From: Bacillota bacterium
GTDB lineage: Bacteria > Bacillota > Clostridia > Christensenellales > Aristaeellaceae
Assembly (NCBI GenBank): GCA_023398575.1
Contig: JAEWSC010000064.1
Coordinates: forward strand, 1-64,000
Direction of reading: 5' to 3'
Length of the DNA: 64,000 bases
Below are positions 42,215-51,348 of the stretch, piece after piece (the stretch's first letter is position 1; each line of letters starts with the position of its first letter). The notes under the pieces were generated by a model. That model saw only the letters and a program-made list of their open reading frames with translations, was not told the origin of the DNA and made no database searches. The position numbers and the translations under genes were made by a program.

Positions 42215-42936
42215 CATGAACTGAATGTGTTCTTTTCGACCCTGCGCAGATGGCCTTTCATAGCTGCAACAGCAGCTTTGGCATCACGGTTCCGAATGGC
42301 TTCCGCTATACGGACATGCTCCTGAATCATGACTTGAAGCGTTTTCGTATTGTTTGTCAAAGCAATGGATTTTTCACGAATCGTATCATAATAAAGATCA
42401 ATATAGGCACAAAACAATGGATTTCCCGATAGTTCGGCAAGCCGGTAATGAAAGTAATAATCGGGTCTGCGCGTCGTAGATGACAACGGAGTGTTTAATA
42501 ACGCGAACAGGCTGTCTATTTCTTTTTCTGTTGCCAGGCGGATGACATTGCGCACGACCTTGCATTCCACGGCTTCGCGAAATTCAATCATGCTTTTGTG
42601 TTCGCAGCCCCGCATAAGATCAGCAAACGAGTTGCCGCTGTTGTTGCCTGTAACACTGCGAACGACTGTACCCTCCCGTGGGGCACGAGAGATATAGCCT
42701 TGTGTCTGTAGTATAGTCAGCGCCTCCCGCAAAATGCCGCGGCTGACACCAAGCTGGTCAGCCAGGTCAGCCTCATTGGGAAGCCGTGTTCCTACAGGCA
42801 GCTCGCCGGCACGTATGCGCTGCAACAGTTGCTGAACAGCCTTATCGGATAGCCGGTCATTCCGAATCCGTCGAAAGCCTTCCACAAAAGGTACCTCCCG
42901 AACATCATCCGATGGTAAGATATATTCATTTTCCAT
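42214..42936 (-). CDS. GntR-family regulator, FadR (FCD) subfamily
   Basis: 240 residues. N-terminal winged helix (LPVGTRLPNEADLADQLGVSRGILREAL, TQGYISRAPREGTVV) and a C-terminal all-helical FCD ligand domain (EFREAVECKVVRNVIRLAT, DYYFHYRLAELSGNPLF, EHVRIAEAIRNRDAKAAVAAMKGHL). The His of the FCD metal site are seen as FHYRL, EH and GHL. Members sense carboxylic or sugar acids. The start has only a weak binding site (ATGGTAAT), so initiation may be inefficient or lie elsewhere. No obvious target gene adjoins on the same strand. Confidence 0.9.
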   Translation of the reverse strand: MENEYILPSDDVREVPFVEGFRRIRNDRLSDKAVQQLLQRIRAGELPVGTRLPNEADLADQLGVSRGILREALTILQTQGYISRAPREGTVVRSVTGNNSGNSFADLMRGCEHKSMIEFREAVECKVVRNVIRLATEKEIDSLFALLNTPLSSTTRRPDYYFHYRLAELSGNPLFCAYIDLYYDTIREKSIALTNNTKTLQVMIQEHVRIAEAIRNRDAKAAVAAMKGHLRRVEKNTFSS

Positions 42937-43085
42937 ATTACCATGTATTTATTAATGCTTCAATATTTTACATGATATTTTATAAGGATATATTTAATTA
43001 AGTAGAAATCCAGAAAAAGTGGTAAGTTTTAGTAGAATACATGACTAAATTGACTATGGATCCGCTTACATAAATATATTACTAT

Positions 43086-43127
43086 AAAAAAACAGCGGGC
43101 GATTGGCATGTGCCAGTGTCCGCTGTT
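43086..43127 (-). terminator. Terminator of the serine hydrolase/isochorismatase operon
   Basis: Outer stem AACAGCGG with CCGCTGTT enclosing an inner TGGCA-TGCCA stem, followed on the minus strand by seven T. Confidence 0.82.
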
Positions 43128-43138
43128 CCTGATATAGC

Positions 43139-43669
43139 CTATTGCCTGTTAAGAATCGTAAGGTGAATGCTTGCCAATACATCCAACGCCTTTTCATGCA
43201 AAACATCATCAAAACTGGCGGTGCATGCTGAATCAATAATGATATCGGTATCTGGCTGTGCCGTTTTTGCAATGACCGCATTGGAGAGAACGCACATGTT
43301 AGTGACCAGGCCGCACAACTCAATGGAACTGTATGGATGTTCTTGAAGATACGTCAATAATCCGGCAGAGCCAAAGGTTGGTTTTTCAAATACGATGTCC
43401 TTGTGTGATTTTAGCGATGCCACCTTACCAAAAAGCTGCCATCCATTGGACAGGCGGGAGCAATGAGGAACAGGTAGCGTTTTGCCTTCCACAGTTGTCA
43501 TATAATCCTCTCCGTGAGTATCAAAGGTGAAGACAATATCGTCACCAGCGTTTCTATATGCAGCAATTTTACGGCAGATGGGTTCCTCAAGTGTTTCGGC
43601 TTTGGGAAATCCCAGACTTCCTGTGACAAAATCTATTTGATAATCCACCACAATCAAGAGTCTCTTCAT
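43139..43669 (-). CDS. Isochorismatase-fold cysteine hydrolase (nicotinamidase-like)
   Basis: 176 residues. The catalytic triad is visible: Asp9 (LLIVVDYQIDF), Lys96 (FEKPTFGS) and Cys126 (GLVTNMCVLSNA), with the cis-peptide region before the Cys. DTHGEDY near 50 supplies metal-type residues seen in nicotinamidases (PncA), making nicotinamide deamidation the most likely activity; other amidases of the family cannot be excluded. Its ATG overlaps the stop of the upstream serine hydrolase gene (ATGA), so translation is coupled. Confidence 0.87.
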   Translation of the reverse strand: MKRLLIVVDYQIDFVTGSLGFPKAETLEEPICRKIAAYRNAGDDIVFTFDTHGEDYMTTVEGKTLPVPHCSRLSNGWQLFGKVASLKSHKDIVFEKPTFGSAGLLTYLQEHPYSSIELCGLVTNMCVLSNAVIAKTAQPDTDIIIDSACTASFDDVLHEKALDVLASIHLTILNRQ

Positions 43670-44505
43670 ATGATTTCTCCTTCCATTTCCGCTTGCAGTT
43701 GAGAAAACACAAGCATCCGTGCTGTATCCTGCATCAGCCGCTCAAAGGCCGGTACATCGGTTTCATTGGCGCACATACACAGAACAAAAGGTTCCTTTGT
43801 AAAAATGATACCCACATCATGGGTAATCCCATCGTCTTCACCAGTTTTGTGCGCAATACGTATACCCTGGTTGTGCAAATAAAATGGGAGTTTACCGTTT
43901 AACTGCTGACAGCTCAGCATGTGAAGCATTTTCTGGCTGGCTTCAGGTGAAATGACCTGCTCCTTGTAAATCAACTCCATCAAGCAGCCCATATCTGCGG
44001 CGGTGATGTAATTCTGTACGCCCAGGCGGGCAAGCTCAGGTTCGAACAAGCGGCGGTTCAGGCGGCTGCCTGTTGCACCTAAAGCAGTCAAAGTCCTGTT
44101 GATATGATCCTGTCCTAAAAAATCAATTAACATATTGGTAGCGGTATTATCACTGACGATGATCATCAGGGTGACAAGATCTATTAGTGTAACCTCCAAT
44201 CCGCTATGCAGATAGCTAAGCACGCCGCAGGAGGGGAGCTTGTGGGAGGCGCTTATCGTAAACAAGGCATCTGCGGATGCTTCTGTATCTCGAATTTGAC
44301 GGAATGCCTCTACCATGATGGGGAGCTTAATGACGCTGGCGGCAATAAGCGGAAGATCTGGCTGATAAGAAAACGACATGCCCGTAATAAGGTTTTTGTA
44401 ATATAAGCTTGCTTTGCCTGGCATTTGTCCAAGCATATGCACAATAGAATCCCAATTAATCGGCAACTGGTACACCCCGCTTTTTAGAATAGGTACTTCG
44501 ACCAT
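43666..44505 (-). CDS. Class A beta-lactamase-fold serine hydrolase
   Basis: 279 residues. The SxxK motif is ASVIK (Ser57, Lys60), the SDN motif is VSDNTATN, and the KTG motif is AHKTGEDD. The omega loop reads EPELARLG: the general-base Glu is there, but the Asn that normally follows (ExELN) is Ala. That leaves true beta-lactamase activity uncertain, and no signal peptide is evident, so it might be an intracellular hydrolase or be exported by another route. ATG 44505 is chosen because AAAGGA lies 11 bases upstream; the frame is open back to 44577. It is coupled to an isochorismatase-fold gene. Confidence 0.8.
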   Translation of the reverse strand: MVEVPILKSGVYQLPINWDSIVHMLGQMPGKASLYYKNLITGMSFSYQPDLPLIAASVIKLPIMVEAFRQIRDTEASADALFTISASHKLPSCGVLSYLHSGLEVTLIDLVTLMIIVSDNTATNMLIDFLGQDHINRTLTALGATGSRLNRRLFEPELARLGVQNYITAADMGCLMELIYKEQVISPEASQKMLHMLSCQQLNGKLPFYLHNQGIRIAHKTGEDDGITHDVGIIFTKEPFVLCMCANETDVPAFERLMQDTARMLVFSQLQAEMEGEII

Positions 44506-44568
44506 TATTATACTGTCCTTTGGTGAAAATGCAAGGCGCGCATCTTGTCGATTCGTTGGTTTTTTCCG

Positions 44569-44597
44569 TTGCGCCACTCATCAAATCGTGCTATGCT
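44569..44597 (+). promoter_or_regulatory. Possible promoter of the SulP gene
   Basis: TTGCGC (44569-44574), 17 bases, TATGCT (44592-44597), about 50 bases before the SulP start. Confidence 0.45.
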
Positions 44598-44646
44598 ATG
44601 CACTGTCGTGCATAAATTGCCATACGCAAGGAAGGAAGCTTTTGTA

Positions 44647-46167
44647 ATGCGGCCTGCTCTTTTTACATGTCTGAAGCAATATTCCAGGGAGAAGTTTATT
44701 AAAGATCTTACAGCCGGACTAATTGTTGGCATTATTGCTCTTCCCCTTTCCATCGCTTTGGGTATCGCCTCTGGCGTATCGCCTGAAAAAGGCCTGGTTA
44801 CTGCGATTATTGGCGGCTTTCTTGTTTCTTTTTTTGGTGGTTGCAATGTACAGATTGGCGGGCCTACAGGCGCGTTTGTAATTATCGTGGCCGGCGTTAT
44901 TGCCAAGCAGGGGTTGGATGGTCTAATTATGGCCACCATGATGGCAGGTGTCATATTGATTGCCGCCGGCCTTTTGCGCTTTGGCAAACTGCTGGAGTTT
45001 ATACCATACCCTGTGATTTCTGGCTTTACAAGTGGTATTGCTGTCGTTATCTTTTCCACCCAGGTGGGAGATTTTTTAGGCCTTGCAACCGGCCCTGTAC
45101 CTGCGGAATTCATGCATAAGTGGTCCGCCTATTTTCATGCCATAAGCACTGTATCCTGGCAAACGGCTCTATTAGGCGTTGTGACGTTAGCCATCATTAT
45201 TCTTTGGCCCAAAATCAACCGCCGTATTCCTGGCACACTGATAGCGCTGTTGTTTGCTACGTTTCTTGCGTTCTTCCTGCAACAGGCGGACACCATCGGC
45301 AGCCGCTTTTCCAGTATATCTGCCTCTTTTCCGACACCTGCGCTTCCTGCATGGTCACTGGATAAAATCATGGCACTATTGCCAACCTCATTAACCATTG
45401 CTTTCCTGGCTGGTGTTGAGTCGCTTTTATCAGCCACAGTCGCCGATGGCATGACCGGTGAACGGCATGACCCGAATATGGAGTTGGTCGCCCAAGGAGC
45501 GGCCAATATAGGTTCGGCAATCTTTGGGGGAATTCCGGTGACGGGTGCTTTGGCCCGCACCGCAGCCAATATTCGAAACGGTGGCCGCAGCCCGGTATCC
45601 GGCATCGTTCACGCAATTACACTTCTGTTTATTTTGCTGGTAGGCATGCCGTATGTAAAGTTTGTACCTATGGCGGCGTTGGCGGCAGTGTTAATGATGG
45701 TCGCTTATAATATGGGCGAATGGGAATATTTCAAAGCCATGAAGCACTTGCCAAAAAGTGACAGCGCGGTATTCTTGACAGCCTTTTTACTTACGATTAC
45801 GTTAGATTTGGTTATGGCCATTGGTGCCGCATTGATTTTGGCAGCCGTGTTGGTGCTTGTGCGTCTAAAGCATATGGTTGGTTTGCAAATGGAGCGTGAA
45901 GGCGACGGCGTGCTGCGGGTGAAGGTAGATGGCCCGCTCTTCTTCGTCGCGGCGCAGAAACTGCGCGAAATGCCGCAGAAAGAACGAGAGCAATTAAACA
46001 CCCTGTTGTTGGATTTAGATAAAGTTCCCTTTATGGACGCCTCTGCATTGAAAGCATTGTCAGCACTTCGAGAAGGCGTTGAAAAACAGGGTATCACATT
46101 CAAGATGGAGAACTTGCAAAGTCAACCGCGTTTGCTGCTTTCGCGCAACGGCTTTGAACTTGCATAG
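44647..46167 (+). CDS. SulP-family anion transporter with STAS domain
   Basis: 506 residues. About 10-14 membrane segments: LTAGLIVGIIALPLSIALGI near the start, the QIGGPTGAFVIIVAG motif and FGGIPVTGALARTAANIRNGG are SulP signatures. The C-terminal cytoplasmic STAS domain has VDGPLFFVAAQKL and VPFMDASALKAL. SulP proteins carry sulfate, bicarbonate or dicarboxylates; the ion here is not readable. Start ATG 44647 with AAGGAAGGA upstream; the open frame further up overlaps the promoter. It is divergent from the serine hydrolase operon and followed by its own terminator. Confidence 0.93.
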   Translation: MRPALFTCLKQYSREKFIKDLTAGLIVGIIALPLSIALGIASGVSPEKGLVTAIIGGFLVSFFGGCNVQIGGPTGAFVIIVAGVIAKQGLDGLIMATMMAGVILIAAGLLRFGKLLEFIPYPVISGFTSGIAVVIFSTQVGDFLGLATGPVPAEFMHKWSAYFHAISTVSWQTALLGVVTLAIIILWPKINRRIPGTLIALLFATFLAFFLQQADTIGSRFSSISASFPTPALPAWSLDKIMALLPTSLTIAFLAGVESLLSATVADGMTGERHDPNMELVAQGAANIGSAIFGGIPVTGALARTAANIRNGGRSPVSGIVHAITLLFILLVGMPYVKFVPMAALAAVLMMVAYNMGEWEYFKAMKHLPKSDSAVFLTAFLLTITLDLVMAIGAALILAAVLVLVRLKHMVGLQMEREGDGVLRVKVDGPLFFVAAQKLREMPQKEREQLNTLLLDLDKVPFMDASALKALSALREGVEKQGITFKMENLQSQPRLLLSRNGFELA

Positions 46168-46172
46168 CATTT

Positions 46173-46202
46173 GGCGTCTGCTCTATGGCAGGCGCCTTTC
46201 TT
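46173..46202 (+). terminator. Terminator of the SulP gene
   Basis: Stem GGCGTCTGC with GCAGGCGCC (one G-T pair), loop of six, then TTTCTT. Confidence 0.75.
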
Positions 46203-46315
46203 GCTGAAATATGAAGATTCTTTTTGTCTTTTTTCACGTGTGAACTTGAAAACAGTATTTTGTTCCTGTACACTAGAATGGCATATATTCGGTCTTGCAA
46301 GAGGAAGGGAAAGCA

Positions 46316-48031
46316 TTGAAACTGATCTTTCATTATCTCCGTCCTTATGTTGCCAGGATGTCAGTTGGGTTCTTTATTAAATTCGTTGGCACCATTATGG
46401 ACCTGTGCCTGCCAAGAATTTTAGCCTATGTAATCGACCATGTAATGCCCATAGGTGATATCGGTCAGGTGATTTGGTGGGGCGTCGTTATGCTGTTATG
46501 CTCTGTAATGGCAGTAATCACAAACATATGGGCCAACCGTATGGCGTCGGTCGTGGCAAGAGATACAACCCGAAGGGTGCGTCATGATCTATTTAGCAAG
46601 ATTGCATATCTTTCCAACAGGCAGGTAGACCGTTTTACCATCCCATCTTTGATTTCCCGTATGACATCTGATACGTACAACATTCATCAAATGGTAGGCA
46701 TGATGCAGCGCATCGGCGTGCGTGCGCCAATTCTTTTGATTGGCGGCATTCTGGTGACACTGACATTGGACCCAATGCTAACGCTGGTGCTTGTGTCTAC
46801 GCTGCCGTTTATGGTGCTTATCACGTTTGTCATTACAAAAAAAGGCGTTCCACTATTTCGCCAGTCACAAGAAGCGGCAGATGACATGGTGCGCGTCGTA
46901 CGTGAAAATGCTGCCGGTGTTCGCGTAATCAAGGCGCTTTCAAAGTCAGAGGACGAAAAGCAGCATTTTGATACAGTCAATCTTCAGGTAGTGCAGGCAG
47001 ATCGAAAGGCAAATGTAACCATGGCAAGTATCAGCCCGGCCATGAATCTATTGCTAAATGCCGGGCTTGCATTGGTGGTGCTGGTTGGCGCTTTGCGTGT
47101 CAATGCCGGTATGGGCCGGGTGGGCGAAATCGTTGCCTTTTTGTCTTACTTCACCATTATTCTAAATGCGGTGATGATGCTGCCCAGAATATTCACCATC
47201 TATACGAAGTCAGCCGCGTCTGCCAACCGAATTTCCGAGGTGATGGGTGCAAAAGACGAGATGACGGCGGAACAGGAATCACCTGTTCCAGAGACAAGCG
47301 ACCATGTTGTGTTTGACCATGTATCCTTCTCCTATGACAAGAAAGAGGATAACCTGACAGACATTACCTTCGCTTTAAAGCGCGGAGAGACCTTGGGTAT
47401 TATCGGACCCACTGGCGCGGGTAAATCTACCATCGCGCAGCTGCTTTTGCGGTTTTATGATGTGGATACGGGATCCATCCGCATTGCCGGCCGGGATATC
47501 CGTGAAATGGAATTGGGCGCGCTGCGAGAAAGGTTCGGCGTTGTTTTCCAAAACGACATTTTGTTTGAAGATACCATAGAGGAAAACATTCGCCTTGGCC
47601 GCCCGATTGAAAAAAGTGGTCTAGAAGCGGCTGCAAGGTATGCCCAGGCTGCTGAGTTTATTGCTGAAAAAGAAGGTTACGATGCAGGTCTAAATATCAA
47701 GGGGGCCAACCTATCCGGTGGGCAGAAGCAGAGGATCTTGATCGCCAGGGCGCTGGCGGGAAATCCGGAAGTCCTGATTCTAGACGACTCCTCCAGCGCG
47801 CTGGACTATAAAACAGATGCATTGCTGCGCAACGATATCCGCATGCATTTCAGCCATACGACCACCATTTTAATCGCTCAGCGCGTATCCTCCGTTATGC
47901 GTTGCGATCATATTCTCGTATTGGATGATGGAAAGATGGCTGGCTACGGCACACATGCGGAATTGATGGAAAGCTGTGAACTATACAGGGAGATCGAGCG
48001 CATCCAGATGGGAGGGGCCGATCGTGGGTAA
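46316..48031 (+). CDS. Heterodimeric ABC exporter, half with degenerate ATPase site
   Basis: 571 residues: six membrane segments then one nucleotide-binding domain. Walker A GPTGAGKST and signature LSGGQKQR are normal, but Walker B is LILDDSSSALD (catalytic Glu replaced by Asp) and the H-loop is LIAQR (His replaced by Gln). This is the expected non-catalytic partner of exporters such as TM287/288 and BmrCD. Start TTG 46316 is chosen since AGGAAGGGAAA lies just upstream; the frame is open to 46295. It overlaps the second half-transporter by eight bases. Confidence 0.92.
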   Translation: MKLIFHYLRPYVARMSVGFFIKFVGTIMDLCLPRILAYVIDHVMPIGDIGQVIWWGVVMLLCSVMAVITNIWANRMASVVARDTTRRVRHDLFSKIAYLSNRQVDRFTIPSLISRMTSDTYNIHQMVGMMQRIGVRAPILLIGGILVTLTLDPMLTLVLVSTLPFMVLITFVITKKGVPLFRQSQEAADDMVRVVRENAAGVRVIKALSKSEDEKQHFDTVNLQVVQADRKANVTMASISPAMNLLLNAGLALVVLVGALRVNAGMGRVGEIVAFLSYFTIILNAVMMLPRIFTIYTKSAASANRISEVMGAKDEMTAEQESPVPETSDHVVFDHVSFSYDKKEDNLTDITFALKRGETLGIIGPTGAGKSTIAQLLLRFYDVDTGSIRIAGRDIREMELGALRERFGVVFQNDILFEDTIEENIRLGRPIEKSGLEAAARYAQAAEFIAEKEGYDAGLNIKGANLSGGQKQRILIARALAGNPEVLILDDSSSALDYKTDALLRNDIRMHFSHTTTILIAQRVSSVMRCDHILVLDDGKMAGYGTHAELMESCELYREIERIQMGGADRG

Positions 48032-49760
48032 AAAAAAGACGTACCGCCGCCTGGGACAATATTTGATGAGGTATAAATGGCTGCTTGCACTGGCCATTGT
48101 TCTATCTATCAGCGGCAACTATCTGGCGCTGATTGGTCCCAGACTCTCCGGTTTTGCCATTGATTTAATCAACCCCGGCACGGGAAAAGTAGATATTGAT
48201 GGTGTGCTTGCATTGGTTATACAGATGATCATCTGCTATGCTATTTCCGCCATACTCAGCTATGCGCTGTCGGTGCTAATGATTACTATTGGCCGCAAGG
48301 TCATTTATCAGATGCGAAAGGATGTGTTCAACAGGCTGGCTGATATGCCGGTAGGTTATTTTGATACGCATCAAAGCGGCGATATTATCAGCCGCATCTC
48401 CTACGATATTGAAACGATCAATACCTCCCTATCCAATGACCTGGTGCAGATATTCACCAGCATTATTACTGTGGTCGGATCGCTGGTCATGATGCTGGCA
48501 CTATCGCCTGTGCTTGTGCTTGTGTTTGTAGTCACCATACCGCTTTCCATTTTGCTAACGCGCTTTATCGTCAGCCATACCAGGCCTTTGTTCCGAGACC
48601 GTTCAAAGAAACTGGGCGAATTGAACGGCTTGGTGGAAGAAAATATTACAGGACAAAAAACGTTGAAAGCATACCATCAGGAAGAAAACACGATTAAGCG
48701 AATCGGCGTAAAAAATGATGAAGCTGTTGAGGCATATTATAGAGCTGATTATTATGGGAGCACAGCCGGACCATCTGTCAACTTTATCAACAACCTTTCG
48801 TTGGCATTGATCAGTGTATTTGGTGCAATTTTGTATATCAAGGGCCTTATGAGATTGGGAGATATATCTTCCTTTGTGTTGTATTCCCGCAAGTTTTCCG
48901 GCCCCATCAACGAAATGGCAAATATCATCGGCGAATTTCAATCAGCTTTTTCCGCGGCGGAGCGGGTGTTCCGCCTGCTGGATGAACCCCTCGAATCAGC
49001 GGATAAGCCAAATGCGGTCGAACTCAATCAAATGCAAGGCGATGTGAAGGCGCAGGATGTGTCCTTTGGCTATGAGGAGGGTAAGACCATCCTCAAGCAC
49101 TGCAGCTTTCATGCCAAGCCCGGCAGTCTGATCGCCATTGTCGGTCCTACCGGCGCAGGCAAGACAACGCTAATTAACCTGCTAATGCGGTTTTATGATG
49201 TGGGGGAAGGCGCAATCAGGGTGGATGGCTGCAAGGTAGAGGACGCTACACGAACAAGCCTTCGGCGCAGCTATGCCATGGTGCTGCAGGATACTTGGCT
49301 TTTTCATGGTACCATTTTTGAAAACATCGCCTATGCTAAAAAGGGAGCAACCAGGGAAGAAGTGGAAACTGCTGCCAAGGCTGCCCGTATCCATTCTTAT
49401 ATTCAACGGCTGCCCAAGGGGTATGATACGTTGATTACTGACGATGGAGCAAATATATCCAAAGGCCAGAAGCAATTGCTTACCATTGCACGCGCAATGC
49501 TGATGGAAGCGCCCATGCTAATATTGGACGAGGCTACCTCCAACGTGGATACACGCACGGAGGTTAGAATACAACAAGCTATGCGTGCGCTGATGAAAGA
49601 CAAGACATGCTTTGTCATTGCACATCGGCTTTCCACCATACAGCACGCTGATCTGATTTTGGTGGTGAAGGATGGAAATATTGTTGAAACGGGTACGCAT
49701 GACTCCCTGATGAGCATGCAGGGATTCTACCGTAAGTTGTACGACGCACAGTTCGCTTAA
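48024..49760 (+). CDS. Heterodimeric ABC exporter, half with consensus ATPase site
   Basis: 578 residues from GTG 48024, with GGAGGGG six bases upstream inside the previous gene. Six membrane segments then the nucleotide-binding domain: Walker A GPTGAGKTT, Walker B LILDEATSNVD and H-loop VIAHRL are consensus, while the signature is ISKGQKQL in place of LSGGQ. Its good Walker/Glu pairs with the good LSGGQ of the partner, and its poor signature faces the partner's poor Walker site. So the pair has one working ATP site. Related exporters carry drugs, lipids or peptides; the following C39-like peptidase gene could hint at a peptide. Confidence 0.94.
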   Translation: MGKKKTYRRLGQYLMRYKWLLALAIVLSISGNYLALIGPRLSGFAIDLINPGTGKVDIDGVLALVIQMIICYAISAILSYALSVLMITIGRKVIYQMRKDVFNRLADMPVGYFDTHQSGDIISRISYDIETINTSLSNDLVQIFTSIITVVGSLVMMLALSPVLVLVFVVTIPLSILLTRFIVSHTRPLFRDRSKKLGELNGLVEENITGQKTLKAYHQEENTIKRIGVKNDEAVEAYYRADYYGSTAGPSVNFINNLSLALISVFGAILYIKGLMRLGDISSFVLYSRKFSGPINEMANIIGEFQSAFSAAERVFRLLDEPLESADKPNAVELNQMQGDVKAQDVSFGYEEGKTILKHCSFHAKPGSLIAIVGPTGAGKTTLINLLMRFYDVGEGAIRVDGCKVEDATRTSLRRSYAMVLQDTWLFHGTIFENIAYAKKGATREEVETAAKAARIHSYIQRLPKGYDTLITDDGANISKGQKQLLTIARAMLMEAPMLILDEATSNVDTRTEVRIQQAMRALMKDKTCFVIAHRLSTIQHADLILVVKDGNIVETGTHDSLMSMQGFYRKLYDAQFA

Positions 49761-49783
49761 GAATAATGAGGGGGAAGTTATCC

Positions 49784-50449
49784 ATGCTGAAGAAGACAGG
49801 CATTGAAATGGAAATCGCCTACAAAGGCAGAAGCTTGCGATTATTAAACCAAAGAAACAAAGACTGGTCCTATCCTTATAATCATGTATCCGATCCGGAT
49901 GACACATTGGCTAGCGCGGGTTGTGGTTTGTTTTCTCTATGTCATGCCGTGGAGTGGATGCATGATATACGCCTATCCCCCGAACGGCTATCTGACTTCG
50001 CCAGAGAAAAGGGTGGACGCGGCGATGATGGTACCGACCGGCCGGCGCTTTTGCATGCGCTGATGGCCTTTGGGGAAGCACCAAAGATGGGTTTGCGATA
50101 TGAAGAAGATGGCTTACGCAATGACTTGGATACTTTATGGGAGCATATATCGCAGAAAAAGGGCGTGTCGCTTTGCAATCTTCGCGTAGGACATATCGTG
50201 GCGATGGTGGACAGTCGCATAATGAATGGAGAAAAGCAATATTTGGTGATGGACAGCTATAGTGAAAGTGCTCATGAAAAGGTACGCGATCATGTTCGCG
50301 AATTAATTCCACAAAGTGAGATTATTTCGGATATCAGCAATAAGGATGGCATGGTGACCGGACAGGGGATCTATTATGCCATGTTTTGGGTATCAGCTCA
50401 GCTGCCAAAGGATTTCAACTTGATTTACAAAGAAAAGATAGAACAGTAA
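49784..50449 (+). CDS. C39-like cysteine peptidase family protein
   Basis: 221 residues, with no signal peptide or membrane segment. It has the AGCGLFSLCHAVEWM stretch with Cys47 as likely nucleophile, then GHIVAMVDSR with the His and YLVMDSYSES with the Asp, the C39/papain-type order. It follows the ABC exporter by 23 bases, so the three genes are probably co-transcribed. Fused C39 domains trim leader peptides in bacteriocin exporters; whether this separate one does is open, and I found no small double-glycine leader gene nearby. ATG 49784 is chosen for GAGGGGG at 49769-49775. Confidence 0.68.
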   Translation: MLKKTGIEMEIAYKGRSLRLLNQRNKDWSYPYNHVSDPDDTLASAGCGLFSLCHAVEWMHDIRLSPERLSDFAREKGGRGDDGTDRPALLHALMAFGEAPKMGLRYEEDGLRNDLDTLWEHISQKKGVSLCNLRVGHIVAMVDSRIMNGEKQYLVMDSYSESAHEKVRDHVRELIPQSEIISDISNKDGMVTGQGIYYAMFWVSAQLPKDFNLIYKEKIEQ

Positions 50450-50458
50450 TCCTCATAC

Positions 50459-50493
50459 AAACAGCGCTGCATATCAAAAATGCGGCGCTGTTT
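50459..50493. terminator. Terminator after the ABC exporter operon
   Basis: Stem AAACAGCGCTGCA with TGCGGCGCTGTTT (one G-T pair) and a 9-base loop, with a short T stretch. It lies between two convergent genes. Confidence 0.75.
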
Positions 50494-50530
50494 GCTAATT
50501 GAGATGATGCCACTAAGTAAGAATTTTCAT

Positions 50531-51163
50531 TTATTCCGCAATACCCAATAACACAAAATCAATATACTCACTGAATTCCTTCTGGACTGGGCCAGCGTTT
50601 TTAAAGAATGCGTCAGGCCTGTCTTGATACTTCTCAAAATATCTGTTGATAAGAGATTGAACATAAATCTGCAAAGCGGCGGTTGCCTTACCAATATCAA
50701 CCGCTGTCTTAAAACGAATATTTGCGGATGCCATCGCCATAATTTCCGTTGTATCCATACTGGATTTTGCCATGTAATGGGTAAGTATGGTATTTTTGCT
50801 TTCTTTGATATCGGTGCATGTCTCTCGCGATGCCATTTGAGATAGACGCATTTGAGTTGGATACTGCTGGCAGAGGCGGATTTTGTTTGTGAGCAGTGAG
50901 AAGAATACTTCATGCAGGTTGCCATTTGGCATGGCTGGCGAAGGCGTGGTAATCACTTTCATGGCCTGCTCTAAGCAATAGAAATAGTACTCTTTTTTGC
51001 TGCCGAAATAATGAAATAGGAGACCCTTGGATATGCCGCATTGCTTTGTAATCACATCAGTACCGACATCTGTATATGATCTTTGAGAAAATTCTGCAAT
51101 GCCAGTATCAACAATTGCATTCCTGCGCTGGTCGGATAATTTCATAAATGAATCATGCGGCAT
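50531..51163 (-). CDS. TetR-family transcriptional regulator
   Basis: 210 residues. N-terminal helix-turn-helix: RRNAIVDTGIAEFSQRSY, then DVITKQCGISKGLLFHYFGS and KKEYYFYCLE, as expected for TetR. The C-terminal helical ligand domain is variable and unassigned. The start has AAGGAGA. It faces the ABC exporter operon tail to tail, so it could regulate that operon or only itself; no clear palindrome was found at the exporter promoter region. Confidence 0.9.
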   Translation of the reverse strand: MPHDSFMKLSDQRRNAIVDTGIAEFSQRSYTDVGTDVITKQCGISKGLLFHYFGSKKEYYFYCLEQAMKVITTPSPAMPNGNLHEVFFSLLTNKIRLCQQYPTQMRLSQMASRETCTDIKESKNTILTHYMAKSSMDTTEIMAMASANIRFKTAVDIGKATAALQIYVQSLINRYFEKYQDRPDAFFKNAGPVQKEFSEYIDFVLLGIAE

Positions 51164-51205
51164 AAATATCTCCTTATTGCTTGCGGAAATGATGAATCTG
51201 ATTGA

Positions 51206-51235
51206 ATTTTATCGAAATGAGCTGCTGTTTGTCAA
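51206..51235 (-). promoter_or_regulatory. Promoter of the TetR-family gene
   Basis: Minus strand: TTGACA (51230-51235), 18 bases, TAAAAT (51206-51211). Confidence 0.72.
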
Positions 51236-51261
51236 TACAGAGATTGCGGCAGCCAGCATGA

Positions 51262-51294
51262 TAAAAGCCCCTTGCGGTTAAACTGCGAAGGGGC
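51262..51294 (-). terminator. Terminator of the kinase operon
   Basis: Minus strand: GCCCCTT stem with AAGGGGC enclosing CGC/GCG-type bases, then TTTTAT. It ends the DUF4342-regulator-kinase transcript ahead of the TetR promoter. Confidence 0.75.
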
Positions 51295-51348
51295 CATTAT
51301 GTTATTAACCCAAGCATGTATTGTAACAATTCATTGGATATCGATAGA

